From: Cyprinodon diabolis
Lineage: Eukaryota > Chordata > Actinopteri > Cyprinodontiformes > Cyprinodontidae
DNA length: 64,000 nt
Direction of reading: 5' to 3'
Assembly (NCBI GenBank): GCA_030533445.1
Contig: CM060075.1
Location: 32,627,196-32,691,195, forward strand
A program made the position numbers and the translations under genes. Under the pieces are notes generated by a model that worked only from the letters and a program-made list of their open reading frames with translations, did not search any database and was not told the DNA's origin. Below, piece after piece: positions 1 through 10,089 of this stretch. The stretch's first letter is position 1. The number at the start of each line of letters is the position of its first letter.

Positions 1-449
1 CCAAAGGAAATGCAAAATTTACTTTCATCAGAGAACATGACTTTGGACCACTCACCAGCAGCCCAGGCAAGACGCTTCTGACGCTGTCTGTGGTTCAAGA
101 GTGGCTTGACACAAGGAATGCGACAGCAGAAACCCATGTCTTTCATACGTCTGTGTGTGGTGGTTCTTGAAGCACTCACTCCAGCTGCAGTCCACTCTTT
201 GTGAATCTCCCCCACATTTTTGAATGGGTTTTGTTTCACAATCCTCTCCAGGGTGCGGTTATCTCTCTTGCTTGTACACTTTTTTCGACCACATCTTTTC
301 CTTCCCTTCGCCTCTCTATTAATGTGCTTGGACACTGAGCTCTGTGAACAGCCAGCCTCTTTAGCGATGACCTTTTGTGTCTTGCCCTCCTTGTGCAAGG
401 TGTCGATGGTCGTCTTTTGGACAACTGTCAAGTCAGCAGTCTTCCCCAT
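1..449 (-). CDS. Tc1-like transposase, N-terminal 149 codons (partial)
   Basis: The minus-strand frame begins at ATG 449-447 (reads MGKTADLT) and stays open to base 3, with no stop in 149 codons. It shows the two-part helix-turn-helix DNA-binding region: a first helix set around VIAKEAGCSQSSVSKHI, a basic linker GRKRCGRKK, and a second helix set around NVGEIHKEW. It ends with FSDESKF, which carries the first catalytic aspartate of the DDE triad. The second Asp and the Glu lie beyond the window. No frameshift is seen, which is unusual for an old copy. It differs clearly from the other two Tc1-like families in this window. The family is certain; whether the full gene is intact is unknown. Confidence 0.85.
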   Translation of the reverse strand, partial: MGKTADLTVVQKTTIDTLHKEGKTQKVIAKEAGCSQSSVSKHINREAKGRKRCGRKKCTSKRDNRTLERIVKQNPFKNVGEIHKEWTAAGVSASRTTTHRRMKDMGFCCRIPCVKPLLNHRQRQKRLAWAAGEWSKVMFSDESKFCISF

Positions 450-768
450 GATTGTGTAGCCTATAGAACTAGACTGAAAGACCATTTAAAGGCTTTTGCA
501 GGTGGTTTGAGTTAATTAGCTGATTAGAGTGTGGCACCAGGGGCCATCAATTTTGAACCTTTTCACAATATTCTAATTTTCTGATATGATGAATTTGAGA
601 TTTTCATTTGTTGTCATTTGTAATCATCAAAATTAAACAAAATAAACATCTGAAATATATGAGTTTGTATGTAATGTATGAATATAATATACAAGTTTCA
701 CTTTTTAAATGGAATTACTGAAATCAATCTACTTTTTCATGATATTCTAATTTTATGACCAGCACCTG
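1..768 (-). mobile_element. Tc1/mariner-like transposon with IR/DR ends, cut by window edge
   Basis: This element lies on the minus strand and runs off the left edge. Its 5' terminus is at 768, read inward as CAGGTGCTGGTCATAAAAT, with a TA target dinucleotide at 769-770. A 17-base motif (ATATTCTAATTTT then C or A, TGA) occurs twice in the same direction, at 568-584 and 742-757, with about one mismatch. This is the inner and outer direct-repeat arrangement known from IR/DR Tc1 transposons, where each repeat binds transposase. The transposase frame starts at 449. The other terminus is outside the window, so completeness cannot be judged. Confidence 0.85.
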
Positions 769-770
769 TA

Positions 771-1518
771 TAATGCCAGCTTTTAGGAGAAAGCCTCTTC
801 AGACTCCTATGATAAGTGGAAGGCTTCTCTGATCTGAACATAAAAGGCTCAGCAGAGGGAGAGAGGAAAAGGGTGGAGAGGAGAGAAAGTGGAAGCGGAG
901 GAAAGGAGTTAAATTAGGAAGCACAGGATTGAGAATCCTTTTGATTTGACCAAAATAAAATCAATGTTTTAATGTCCCAAAGAACTTTCTTGCTTTTTTA
1001 CCCATAATAGGTGACCCGAAAAAGTTGGAGAAGACTTTGGACTGATATGTCCTGACGGCAGCATTAAATTCTGACTTTTCTGTGGTATTACAACGGATCC
1101 TTATAGCTTAAGATTAGTTCCCCCAAAAACGTTAGGAACGAAGGGGGAGAACACTGTAGTCCTTGATCAGAGCATGAACTTTTTGGCAAAAAAAAGGTAA
1201 TTTTCAAAACATTTAGAAACACATATTACAAAGAGCAAGAAGCCTGATTACCACTGAGAGGAGAAAAAGATATTTTTCACCTGCCTCAGAGAATCTGCCT
1301 TTCTTTAACATGATTGCTCCTGATTAGCCTTGATCAGCTCCAGCTGTTAGACCACACCCGCAGGTCCCACCCTGAAATAAGAGAAAGTATTGGAGACAAC
1401 CTCCCAATGCGCTGTGGATATGATAGTAGTTGCCCTTCCTCTACAGTACAAATGAGCACAAAGCTATGTTGATATTCTACATACTTTGAAAATGCACATT
1501 TTCACAACTGTGGTATTT
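771..1518. other. non-coding stretch, no feature recognised
   Basis: AT-rich sequence without a recognisable frame, RNA gene or repeat boundary. A purine-rich patch occupies about 850-910. Confidence 0.5.
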
Positions 1519-1522
1519 CTAT

Positions 1523-1825
1523 TGTTACGACTCCCTGTTGGTCTAGGGGAGTGAGGGCATAAACATATAGGCAGAAACTGGTAAGTTCTTATAAAATTAT
1601 GATTTATTTGATAACAAGAGGTGCAAGTAATAAACAAACAAAAGGAGGGTGGATGCTGTGAAAATAACAAAGTTAAATAAAAGAGATCCTCAAAAGGAGG
1701 ATTGTGTCTAACTACAGATTTAAACAAAGGGGATTCTTACTAATAAAACACAGAGAGCACAGGTGAGAAAGAGGATAAATAAAGAAAAAAAGTGAAACAC
1801 AAATATGACGGCGACAGCCATAACA
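1523..1825 (-). mobile_element. solo LTR, 303 bp
   Basis: Read on the minus strand, the segment starts TGTTATGG and ends GTCGTAACA, so it has the TG...CA ends of a long terminal repeat. It is flanked by CTAT on both sides (1519-1522 and 1826-1829), a 4-bp target duplication. A minus-strand AATAAA polyadenylation signal lies in its second half, as expected at the R region. There is no internal retroelement coding on either side, so it is a solo LTR left by recombination. The family was not assigned, and a chance TG...CA match with a short duplication is possible. Confidence 0.5.
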
Positions 1826-1829
1826 CTAT

Positions 1830-4780
1830 TAAGTAAGAAATACAATTTAAATAGCTTGTAAATATGTTTGTTCACACACTGAATTTCAGAAACCACATGA
1901 GATGTATCCGTAATTTAGTCACAGCTCTTGTGCTAATCCTTGCAAAATAAATGTAGTTAAAACTCCCAGCGGAATCCAAATATGCCCTGCTATCATCCTT
2001 CAATTACTTCCAGTGTCCTTCTTCGTCCCTGTACAAGACGGTAACATTGACCTGCTGATTACATGAATTGTGCAATGGGGGAAAAATAAATTATCCATTG
2101 CATTTTTGGGGAATTTTGGTGTGACCTAAAAATACCCCACCCCAAATCGTAAAAGGCATTCAGCAAATTTATTTTTGCAATTGCAGTTTGATGGTTAATA
2201 AAACCTAGCTAGTAATTGCTTATACTGTACGAGCCATGCAAACGGTCAAAAAGAATCATGCAAAAACCATATCTAAGTCAATCAAACAGCAGCTCAGATT
2301 TAATATTAGCACCATGAGGATCAATACTCATTTTGAAACAGCAACTTAGCTGCAAACTAAAACCAAACAGAGTAGTAAAGCTAACACTGACTGCCATCAA
2401 GAAAACATCTTATAAGAGTCTATCTAAAGCAAACAGTTTAAAATATTATTTAACCTCTTTGTAAACAAAGCACTTGTCCTGATGTACAGTCTTTAATCTT
2501 TAACCACACACCCAATTATCCCAAACAAACTTTTACTAAAATACATAATGTGTACATTCACATCTGGATTTGTGGAAAGCATCGGATGAAAGTATCAGCT
2601 TTTTTAAAAGTTTATAACAGAGTAAAACAGAGAAATATTTAGTGGTATCAACATATCGCCTGAATTTTAATGGCCGCTGTTTTATTGAGGCTTCAACCAC
2701 TTTTTGAATAAACTGTCAAAGCTCCACCAAAGCCTTGGCCAGTCATCCCTGCTGTTACCTGCTGCTTCTTCTCCCACTGATCACTCTGTACAGCTGCAGG
2801 CTCTTCCCAGCATGGTCAATCTAACATTTTTAATGACTAATCCCCACAACCTGCATGTAGGCCACAGTCACAGAAACTCTATTAATGCAGTTATGAGGAT
2901 AATGCATGCTTCATCAAGAACCTTGATTTGCTGCCACCAATTTTATGAAACGCCTCTATTTGTATTTGAACACAAAAGGTTTTTTGATGCTTAAGAAAAA
3001 GTAGAGGAACTGTCATACAGTCTTTATGCATTGTTATGCCAATGATTTGTGCAATCTAAGTAATAGCTTTTAAACATAATGCTACTTACAGTTTTATAAT
3101 TAATAAAAAATAAGATTTTTGAAATGTAAAATACTGTCGTGTGTGAAGTATCCATTGTTGGAGATGTCCTATATTTCATATTTATCTATGTATTCTGTAT
3201 ATCTATGTATTAATTAGGACAATTTTACACTATTAAATTGATTCCATAATGACTCTGAAAGATTATTACATTTCTTGTGTCTTAACTGAAATGTTTTGTT
3301 GATAATACACAGAACTACAGCTAGAATGTAAAATACACAAAGACTCTTTGAGGATGAACAGATCACAGGAAGATATTTCTGATCTTTGTCCTGGTCTCTT
3401 CAGTTTACATTTACTTTCTCTCACCTCATACGCAACAGCCTTTATGTTTTGAGACCCCTTTTGTTTTAATCTCCCCCTTTTCCCTCCTACATACGGTACA
3501 CTTATCTCCCACCAGGCACAAACACACCTATCTTTCATTTGTGACACCCCGGTTTTCTTCTCTGTGCTCCCACCACTCCTCGCCCAGTGGGAGGCACAGG
3601 GAGGTTTATAGAGTCTAAAGTGATATCGTCGTATTGCTCCCCTCTGAAGCATACAGTGCAATACACATAAGCACAAATAAAGAACCTTGAAAGGCATGCA
3701 GTTGACCGAGCAGGCAATGAAGGGACTCAAATTCACACAGAGAAAAAAACCCAGAAAACAATAATACCCACTCCTACACCTCAGAGCTCCTCTGTCAGCT
3801 GTCAAAGAAGCGTGTTCCCACGCTGTGGGGAGTGTGTCTTATGATCAGCCAGCTGTGTGTTTATGTAGGTGGTGTTTGTGTGTGTTCTGTGACGCCAAGG
3901 CTGTTCCCTGGGGATTAAACCCGTGTCTTAGGGTCAGACCAGGCTGCGCCGCTGCTGGCTGAGGACCTACCGACACTCGAACACTCCGTCAGTGACCTAG
4001 GGATGTAATCAGCAGATGCCACATCTTTCCAACAAAACACATTAGCAGACTTAGGGCTGCATCATGGTGTGTATCAGCTATTGTCCTGAGGCAAATCCAT
4101 CACAGTGAATTAGATGGACATGCATCAGCAAGGAAGAGAAAGTATCTAAGTTATGTAGGTTTCCTCACAAAAGATGTGAATACTAAACACATGCATTATT
4201 GTAAGCAATAGCAGTATAGTTGGTAAGACAAACTAGAAATTTGTCATCCGCATTTAACCAGTTCCTTAGCATGCAGTGAGCAGCATGGCGTTCCAGAGGA
4301 GCATTCTGAGGATAAGGGTTGCCTTACGCCCTGCTGGTTAACCAGTAGGCCACCACTCCTTCAACTTGACATTGAATATACAATAAACTGTGGTTATATA
4401 TACATAAACATCCCCTGCTGACAATCAAATAAACCATCAGCCCATGTCTTTGACTGCTTTTTCATATTGTAGTTCTGGCCTGTCTCTCTGGGAAGTTTTT
4501 TAACCTTTTAGATATTATCTTTGAATACTTCTATCCTTGTAGATGCAGTTGAAATGAAAGGATAGAGGGGATTTTCCAGAGTTGTACAAACTGCTTGATG
4601 AAAAAGAAACTGCTTCACTGAAGCTTTAAAGCCTAATTCAATATTCAGAATAATTAAATACAAATTTCAAAAATTTACCCCTCAGTTTGACGTTTGCTTA
4701 GGACTTGAGTCACGAAGTTAAACATTGAAACAAGACAGAATACAGATATATCAACTTTTTATTAATGGAGCAGTTAGCTG
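1830..4780. other. non-coding stretch
   Basis: AT-rich DNA. An open frame of about 180 codons on the minus strand (3266-3805) has no domain, is rich in Cys and Ser, and has no splice or composition support, so it is not called a gene. A denser, more GC-rich patch sits near 3880-3990. No RNA gene or repeat boundary was found. Confidence 0.45.
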
Positions 4781-4788
4781 CTGCTTAT

Positions 4789-5386
4789 AGGGGTGGGCGA
4801 TATATCGAATATACTCGATGTATCTCAAGTTTTCCCACGCACGATAGTTAAACGACTCAATCGCAACCATTGAGTACAAATTAGCATGTCGAAATTAAGC
4901 CATCTGCATCTAATTCACTGAGAGTTTTATTTTTCCCACACACTTTGAATACATCATAAACCCCTCATTGAAACAGGTTTATTTTCTGTGCACCACCTAC
5001 AGCAACCAGCAAACGAAATATGGCGACAGCAGGTGTTTCAGCTAAGCAATATCTGGCAGTGGTTTGGATTTCACCCCGAGGTGGACGGACAAAAGGTGCT
5101 AATTTGTAAGACATGCCGCAAAATCATTGCTGCAAAAGTTAGTACAAATTTATTCCACCACCTAAAAATTCATCCTGCTAAATGAAGCATGTCAGCGTCT
5201 CCCTGCAAACCAATTCAAACGTTAAATACATTTTTTGTGCTTCTTTATAATTCGCAGCACGTAAAGATCAATGCAAATAATTCTCTCTATTGTTTTTAAA
5301 GGCAATTTAAACATATCCTGATATATATTGTGTATCTCGATATAGCGCAAATATATCATAACATTAGATTTGCTTCATATCCCTAA
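4789..5386 (+). mobile_element. hAT miniature element with BED-finger remnant, 598 bp
   Basis: The 8-bp direct repeat CTGCTTAT flanks the segment (4781-4788 and 5387-5394), the diagnostic target duplication of hAT transposons. The ends are short imperfect inverted repeats: left AGGGGTGGGCGATATATCG, right (inverted) TTAGGGATATGAAGC. Several TATATCG-type motifs near each end look like subterminal transposase-binding repeats. Only the first exon-like part of a transposase remains inside, so the element is a non-autonomous internal-deletion derivative. Confidence 0.85.
4988..5185 (+). pseudogene. hAT transposase BED zinc finger fragment
   Basis: One frame reads WQWFGFHP, then ICKTCRK, then FHHLKIH. 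This is the BED finger pattern: aromatic residues, C-x2-C, then a paired H-x4-H about 20 residues on. BED fingers sit at the N-terminus of hAT transposases and of host ZBED proteins. The likely original start codon, ATG at 5020 (reads MATAGVSAKQYL), is in a different frame from the finger, so at least one frameshift separates them. The frame stops at 5185, and no catalytic domain follows before the element ends at 5386. Confidence 0.7.
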
Positions 5387-5394
5387 CTGCTTAT

Positions 5395-6462
5395 CTGGGT
5401 TTTATTTTTATTTTAAAATTTCATATTCATATTGATTAGTTTGTTGTGGCAAGCATTATAGATGTTGTATATCTAGCATTACAATGTGACAAATTAGAAT
5501 TTTTAATATTGAAACCAAAATTTTAAAATATTAAAAAACATTTCAAAGCATTTTCTCCATCTGTGTATGTTAAAAAAAAAACAACAACAATACATTTGTT
5601 GAAAATTAAAAGCCAAAGAAATATACACGTGAAAAACAATGCAAGCTTAAACCCTTCGTGTTGAAAAACCTTTGCCACACCTGGTAACATATCTTTCATT
5701 CTACAAGCAGTGATAAATCTGTTTCTGGATTTTTTCCATTTTCTCTCCAGAAATACCCAATATCTGAATGACCTTGACCTAGCTGATCCTATTTTAACCA
5801 TCTAATTTAGATTTAAAGACCTGTCACATCCAGATGTATGGTGCCTTCAGTCTGGATTAAATCCTACCAATTGATCCAATCTAGAGCATCACTGACTTTT
5901 GCGGGATATTGACGTATCATTAAAACCAGTACTCGAGTTGAGGGGGGAAAATTATCTCCCTTCTTAAGTTACCATCCCCTGTGACATTTCATCACTGAAT
6001 GTGTAAATTTATATTATATATGAACAGTAATGGCAATAATATTATAATAATAGAAGGCAAAAACTAACACTTCAGGTAAGTCAAGAGTCAGAAGAAGTCC
6101 TAATCTCTGGACATAGCAATAGCATGAAAAACTAGGTACACTAGTTTGAAGCGCAAACATTTTTCTGTCATCAAAGTTGTCTTGACATACGCAAATTAGT
6201 GTAGAGTGTACAGGCATTGCTAAACATTCAAAATCTGAATTTTGGTTGTGAATGGTACATAAAATGAATCTGCAGACCGCTGCTGTTTTGCTAGATGACA
6301 GCCAGAATCTAGAAGATGTTGGTGAGATGAGGAGCTTTGGCCGAGAGCAGTGGAGGAAACCTGGAGAAGAGTATTGAAGGTATAAGAAATGCATTTTAAT
6401 TAAGAAATTTAAGACACGTGTTAAGATTATCATCTTGAAAGAACTGCCAAATGTGATGTTAA
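5395..6462. other. non-coding stretch, no feature recognised
   Basis: AT-rich. A minus-strand open frame of about 150 codons (6014-6472) has no recognisable domain and runs into the next repeat element, so it is treated as chance. Confidence 0.45.
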
Positions 6463-6766
6463 CCCTTAGCAAAAAGTAGTTTATTCAAGCATACTAAAAG
6501 TGTTCTAATTTCATACTTCAGGCAGTGCACTTAGAGTTTCTTATTCTAAACTATATTTCATATATATTCATATAAATTTATTGTTTACTAAAGTATACTT
6601 TAAATATACTTTAGTAAACTTAAAAATGTCCCAATTTAATTCGAAGAAGTATTACTTTAGTATTACTTCAAGTACACTAAAAGTACATTGTTCGGTATGC
6701 TCTCTAAACTTATACTTAAGTATTCTTAATAAAATTTACTTCAAGTATACTACTTTTTGCTAAGGG
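6463..6766. mobile_element. 304-bp terminal-inverted-repeat miniature element
   Basis: The left end CCCTTAGCAAAAAGTAGT is repeated perfectly, inverted, at the right end (6749-6766). Internally, 6583-6597 and 6605-6619 form a perfect 15-bp inverted repeat, and many copies of motifs like AGTATACTT and AAGTACACT occur. There is no coding. A TTAA abuts the left end, but the right flank reads AATA, so the target duplication is not settled and the superfamily is left open (piggyBac-like or Tc1-like are options). Confidence 0.65.
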
Positions 6767-7108
6767 AATATCTGGCCAAATGTCATAAATGAACTGAATG
6801 TTGAGATCTGACTGCAAGGTCCCTCGTGTGACTTGCAGAATGCCTTTTGTCTGATCAATGGTAAATATAGTTTGATGGACCTTTTAGAATAGTTTTAACT
6901 CATTCATTGCCAGCATGTTGTCTAGCTGACTTTAAATTAGCCAATAGAAGCAATACTGATTTTCTAATAAACAGCCTATTCTATAAAATAAATACTCTAA
7001 ATTAATATTTGAAAGGTGAGGAAAATTATTTGATTTTATATAGGCTCATTTCATTTTCAGGCTAATTTGAATGTATTTAAAATTGTAAGCAGTTTTTTCA
7101 GATTTCCA

Positions 7109-8020
7109 TACATCCATCCATCCATCTTCCTCCGCTTATCTGGGGTCGGGTCGCGAAGGCAGCAGCTTAAGAAGGGAGGCCCAGACTTTCCTCTCCCCAG
7201 CCACTTCTTCTAGCCCCTCAGGAGGAACCCCAAGGCGTTCCCAAGCCAGCCAAGAAACATAGTCTCTCCAGCGTGTCCTGGGTCTTCCCCGGGGCCTCCC
7301 CTCGGTGGGACGTGCCCGGAACACCTCACCAGGGAGGCGTCCAGGAGGCATCCTAACCAGATGCCCGAGCCACCTCAACTGGCTCCTCTCGACGTGGAGG
7401 AGCAGCGACTCTATTCCGAGTCCCTCCCAGATGACCGAGCTTCTCACCCTATCTCTAAGGGAGAGCCCAGCCACCCTATGGAGGAAACCCATTTCGGCCG
7501 CTTGTATCCGCGATTTCTTTCTGTCGGTCATGACCCAGAGTTCATGACCATAGATCAGGGTAGGAACATAGATCGACCGGTAAATCGAGAGCCTCGCTTT
7601 TTGACTCAGTTCTCTCTTCACCACGACGCGTCGGTACAGCGCCCGCTTCACGGTAGACGCTGCGCCAATCCGCCTGTCGATCTCCCGCTCCCTTCTTCCC
7701 TCATTCGTGAACAAGATCCGAGATACTTGAACTCTTCCACTTGGGGCAGGACACCCCCCCTGACCCGGAGAAAGCACTCTACCCTTTTCCCGGCTCAACA
7801 CCATGGCCTCAGATTTGGAGGCACTGATCCCCATCCCGGCCGTTTCACGCTCGGCTGCGAACCGATCCAGCGAGAGCTGCAGATCACGACCTGATGAAGC
7901 CAATAAGACCACATCATCTGCAAAAAGCAGAGACGCAATCCTAAGGCCTCCAAAATGGATCCACTCAACACCTTGGATGCGCCTAGAAATTCTGTCCATG
8001 AAGAAATTCTGTCCATTTTC
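7109..8020 (-). pseudogene. Rex3-like (RTE clade) LINE, 5'-truncated and frameshifted
   Basis: The minus strand encodes the end of a LINE reverse transcriptase. The catalytic box reads FADDVVLL, followed by SKSEAMVLS, IDRRIGAAS, SIYVPTLIYGHELWVM and a C-terminal RWRDYVSWLAWERLG, ending at a stop near 7136. The 3' end abuts (GATG)n repeats (7109-7125), as known for Rex3. Upstream RT motifs and the endonuclease are absent through 5' truncation near 8015. Between about 7695 and 7790 the frame is wrong: the text expected there (LPQVEEFKYLG) is found in another frame, so two compensating indels are present. The 15-base segment reading ATGGACAGAATTTCT is duplicated in tandem at the 5' junction (about 7996-8017). 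It is inactive. Confidence 0.85.
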
Positions 8021-9423
8021 AGATTTCACCTGCTTCAATTTAATTGATTGAAAATGAATAAAAAAAAAATACATGACTTCTGGATTCAGATATTCGTTTG
8101 CAATGTTTTGTGAGGTTTTGTTCCAAATCTTCCAAATAGATTATTTGCCAAAAGTTTTTCCAAAGTAAAATCAAAGAAGTGGCCTACCATGACTATGAAG
8201 CTGATCCCAGTGGGAAATGAGTCCCTAATTATATACAGTAGGGGCAGTGATAGCCATGGTAGTCCAGGGACTGACTGCAGTTCTACTGTAAGATGCCTTG
8301 GTCAAGGTATATGACCTGTGTGCCTGACATGTAACAACCATATCATATATAGGGCTTTAGGTTAAGAGAATATATTAATTAAGCTATGAATTCTTCAAAA
8401 AAAAAAAAAAAATAATAATCCACCACCCCCCTTCTTTTTTTTTTTTTTTTTTTTTTTTACAACTCGACTACTGATTAAAACCGGATTCTAGTTTTTACAA
8501 CTGCTTTACCAAATGTCATCACTATCACCAATAGCTTATGCCAAACAATGTTTATAGAAATAACTTACTTTTTTCTTTTCCTTTGGCAGGGGGAGGTGCC
8601 AAATGAAGAGCACTGCTTGTTTGAGTCCAGATGATTAATTAGGAAAGTTTTTCTTCTTGTGAACTGAGAATGAGGATCACAGGAAGGACTCCTTTAAAAC
8701 AGTTTATTGTGCTTCCTTTTCACTACTGTCAGGCATTGGGGCTTAAAAAGGATCAACATTTCTCAGTTGACTGGCTTTAGGGGCCAATGCATTTTTGGGT
8801 GTGATTATGTGACTGTCTAGACAGATGACATTATTTTTTTTAATCTTGTGTCTAATACTGGAAAACATGTAATTGAATACCTTTGAGTGTTTATAACACA
8901 ATAATCTTCCAGTGAATCTTTATTTGATCATGGGTTCTGTAGGCTGATCTGGAAGTGTCCAGTGATTGTCTGCTCTACATTGAAAGATTTAGATTTTTTT
9001 AATTTAATTTAATCAAAACATTGTTACTTTTTTATAGCTGAGTTTAACAAACGTGGCAGGGAAACAAAAATAGGATAAACCGGTCTTCATGGTTCAATAT
9101 AATCTACCTTATCATTTACTCTCACCAAGTATGGAGATGTTTTGCATGTGAATCCACAAAACTTCATCAAAACCTTCGTCCAATACTGATTTCTGGTCCA
9201 TGCTAGAATGCAGCCTCTAATTTCTATTCATTACAGACATACCTGACATTGTTATGTGGACCACGATGTATGACGACATGACGGTTTGTGTTGCTTGGGT
9301 AATTTTCTTCAAATGAAATGGAAATACGGCAAATTTACATTCCTTTTTTTTTTTTTTACTTTTTAAAGTTCACGTAAAATTTTAATTTCAGTTGGATCAA
9401 AACAAATATTTTAACAATCTGGC
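8021..9423. other. non-coding stretch
   Basis: AT-rich DNA with no supported gene. It contains a homopolymer pair at 8398-8458 listed separately. Confidence 0.45.
8398..8458. repeat. poly-A followed by poly-T tract
   Basis: A run of A is separated from a run of more than 20 T by a short C-rich segment. The two runs could pair as an A/T hairpin. It may be a facing pair of retroposon tails, but no element body is recognisable on either side. Confidence 0.6.
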
Positions 9424-10084
9424 TGTCATGATTTTACTTAAAGTTCAGACCCAAATGCTGAAGACCAAACAGGGAGACCAGGAGAAAGGGTTTAACAGGT
9501 TTTATTGAAGAGATAATGTAGAAGTGTTGCTCTGAACACAGCTCAACCGGAACTGAAAAGTGAGGGGAAGACACAGTGATTATTTCAGGCTCAGTGGGAA
9601 ATTTGATTCGTGAACTTGGAGAAGAGGATCTAGTTGCTGACTCACGTTTCCAGAGAAGTTGTTGAATCTTTGACTCCAGTCTGTGTGCTGTTGTTCCAGT
9701 GTTTGTCTGATTTGTCTGAAAGCGGTTGTTTGTAGGTGAACGGTGTTTTTAACCCCAGCTCAGCTTGAAGCTCTGTTGATCCTTCCAGGGAGAGAAGGTC
9801 CAAAAAAATCCAGTTTGCAGGATGACTTCCTGCCGAGAGGCAAAGACAAAAGCAATGTTAAAACTCAGGTTGACAAGAACTCAGTTTGACTCAGCAAAAC
9901 TCACGTTGGCTAGAGTACCCAAAACTGGCAAAACAAAAACTCAGGTTAGACTCTGCTAAACTAAGCATGGCTAGAGTACCCCAAACTGGCGTCGAGGTAG
10001 TGGCATTCAGCAGCTTAAGAACACTCCGTTAACGAGGAAGCCATCAGCAGGTGAAACACAAACACACAGACAGGAGTCCTGACA
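9424..10084 (-). mobile_element. solo LTR-like element, 661 bp
   Basis: Read on the minus strand it begins TGTCAGGACTCC and ends AAAATCATGACA. Near its 3' end it has AATAAAACCTGTTAAAC, closely resembling the corresponding part of the LTR at 26681-27319 (AATAAACTCTGTTAAAC, end CATGACA). The flanks are CTGGC and CTGAC, a 5-bp target duplication with one mismatch. Near the other end, about 9870-10000, a roughly 60-base unit containing GGCTAGAGTACCC is repeated twice. No retroviral or retrotransposon coding is adjacent, so it is read as a solo LTR of a family related to the later one. Confidence 0.5.
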
Positions 10085-10089
10085 CTGAC

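Noticed and set aside
3266..3805. 179-codon minus-strand open frame
   Set aside because: No recognisable domain, odd Cys/Ser composition, no splice sites or promoter pattern that fit; consistent with chance.
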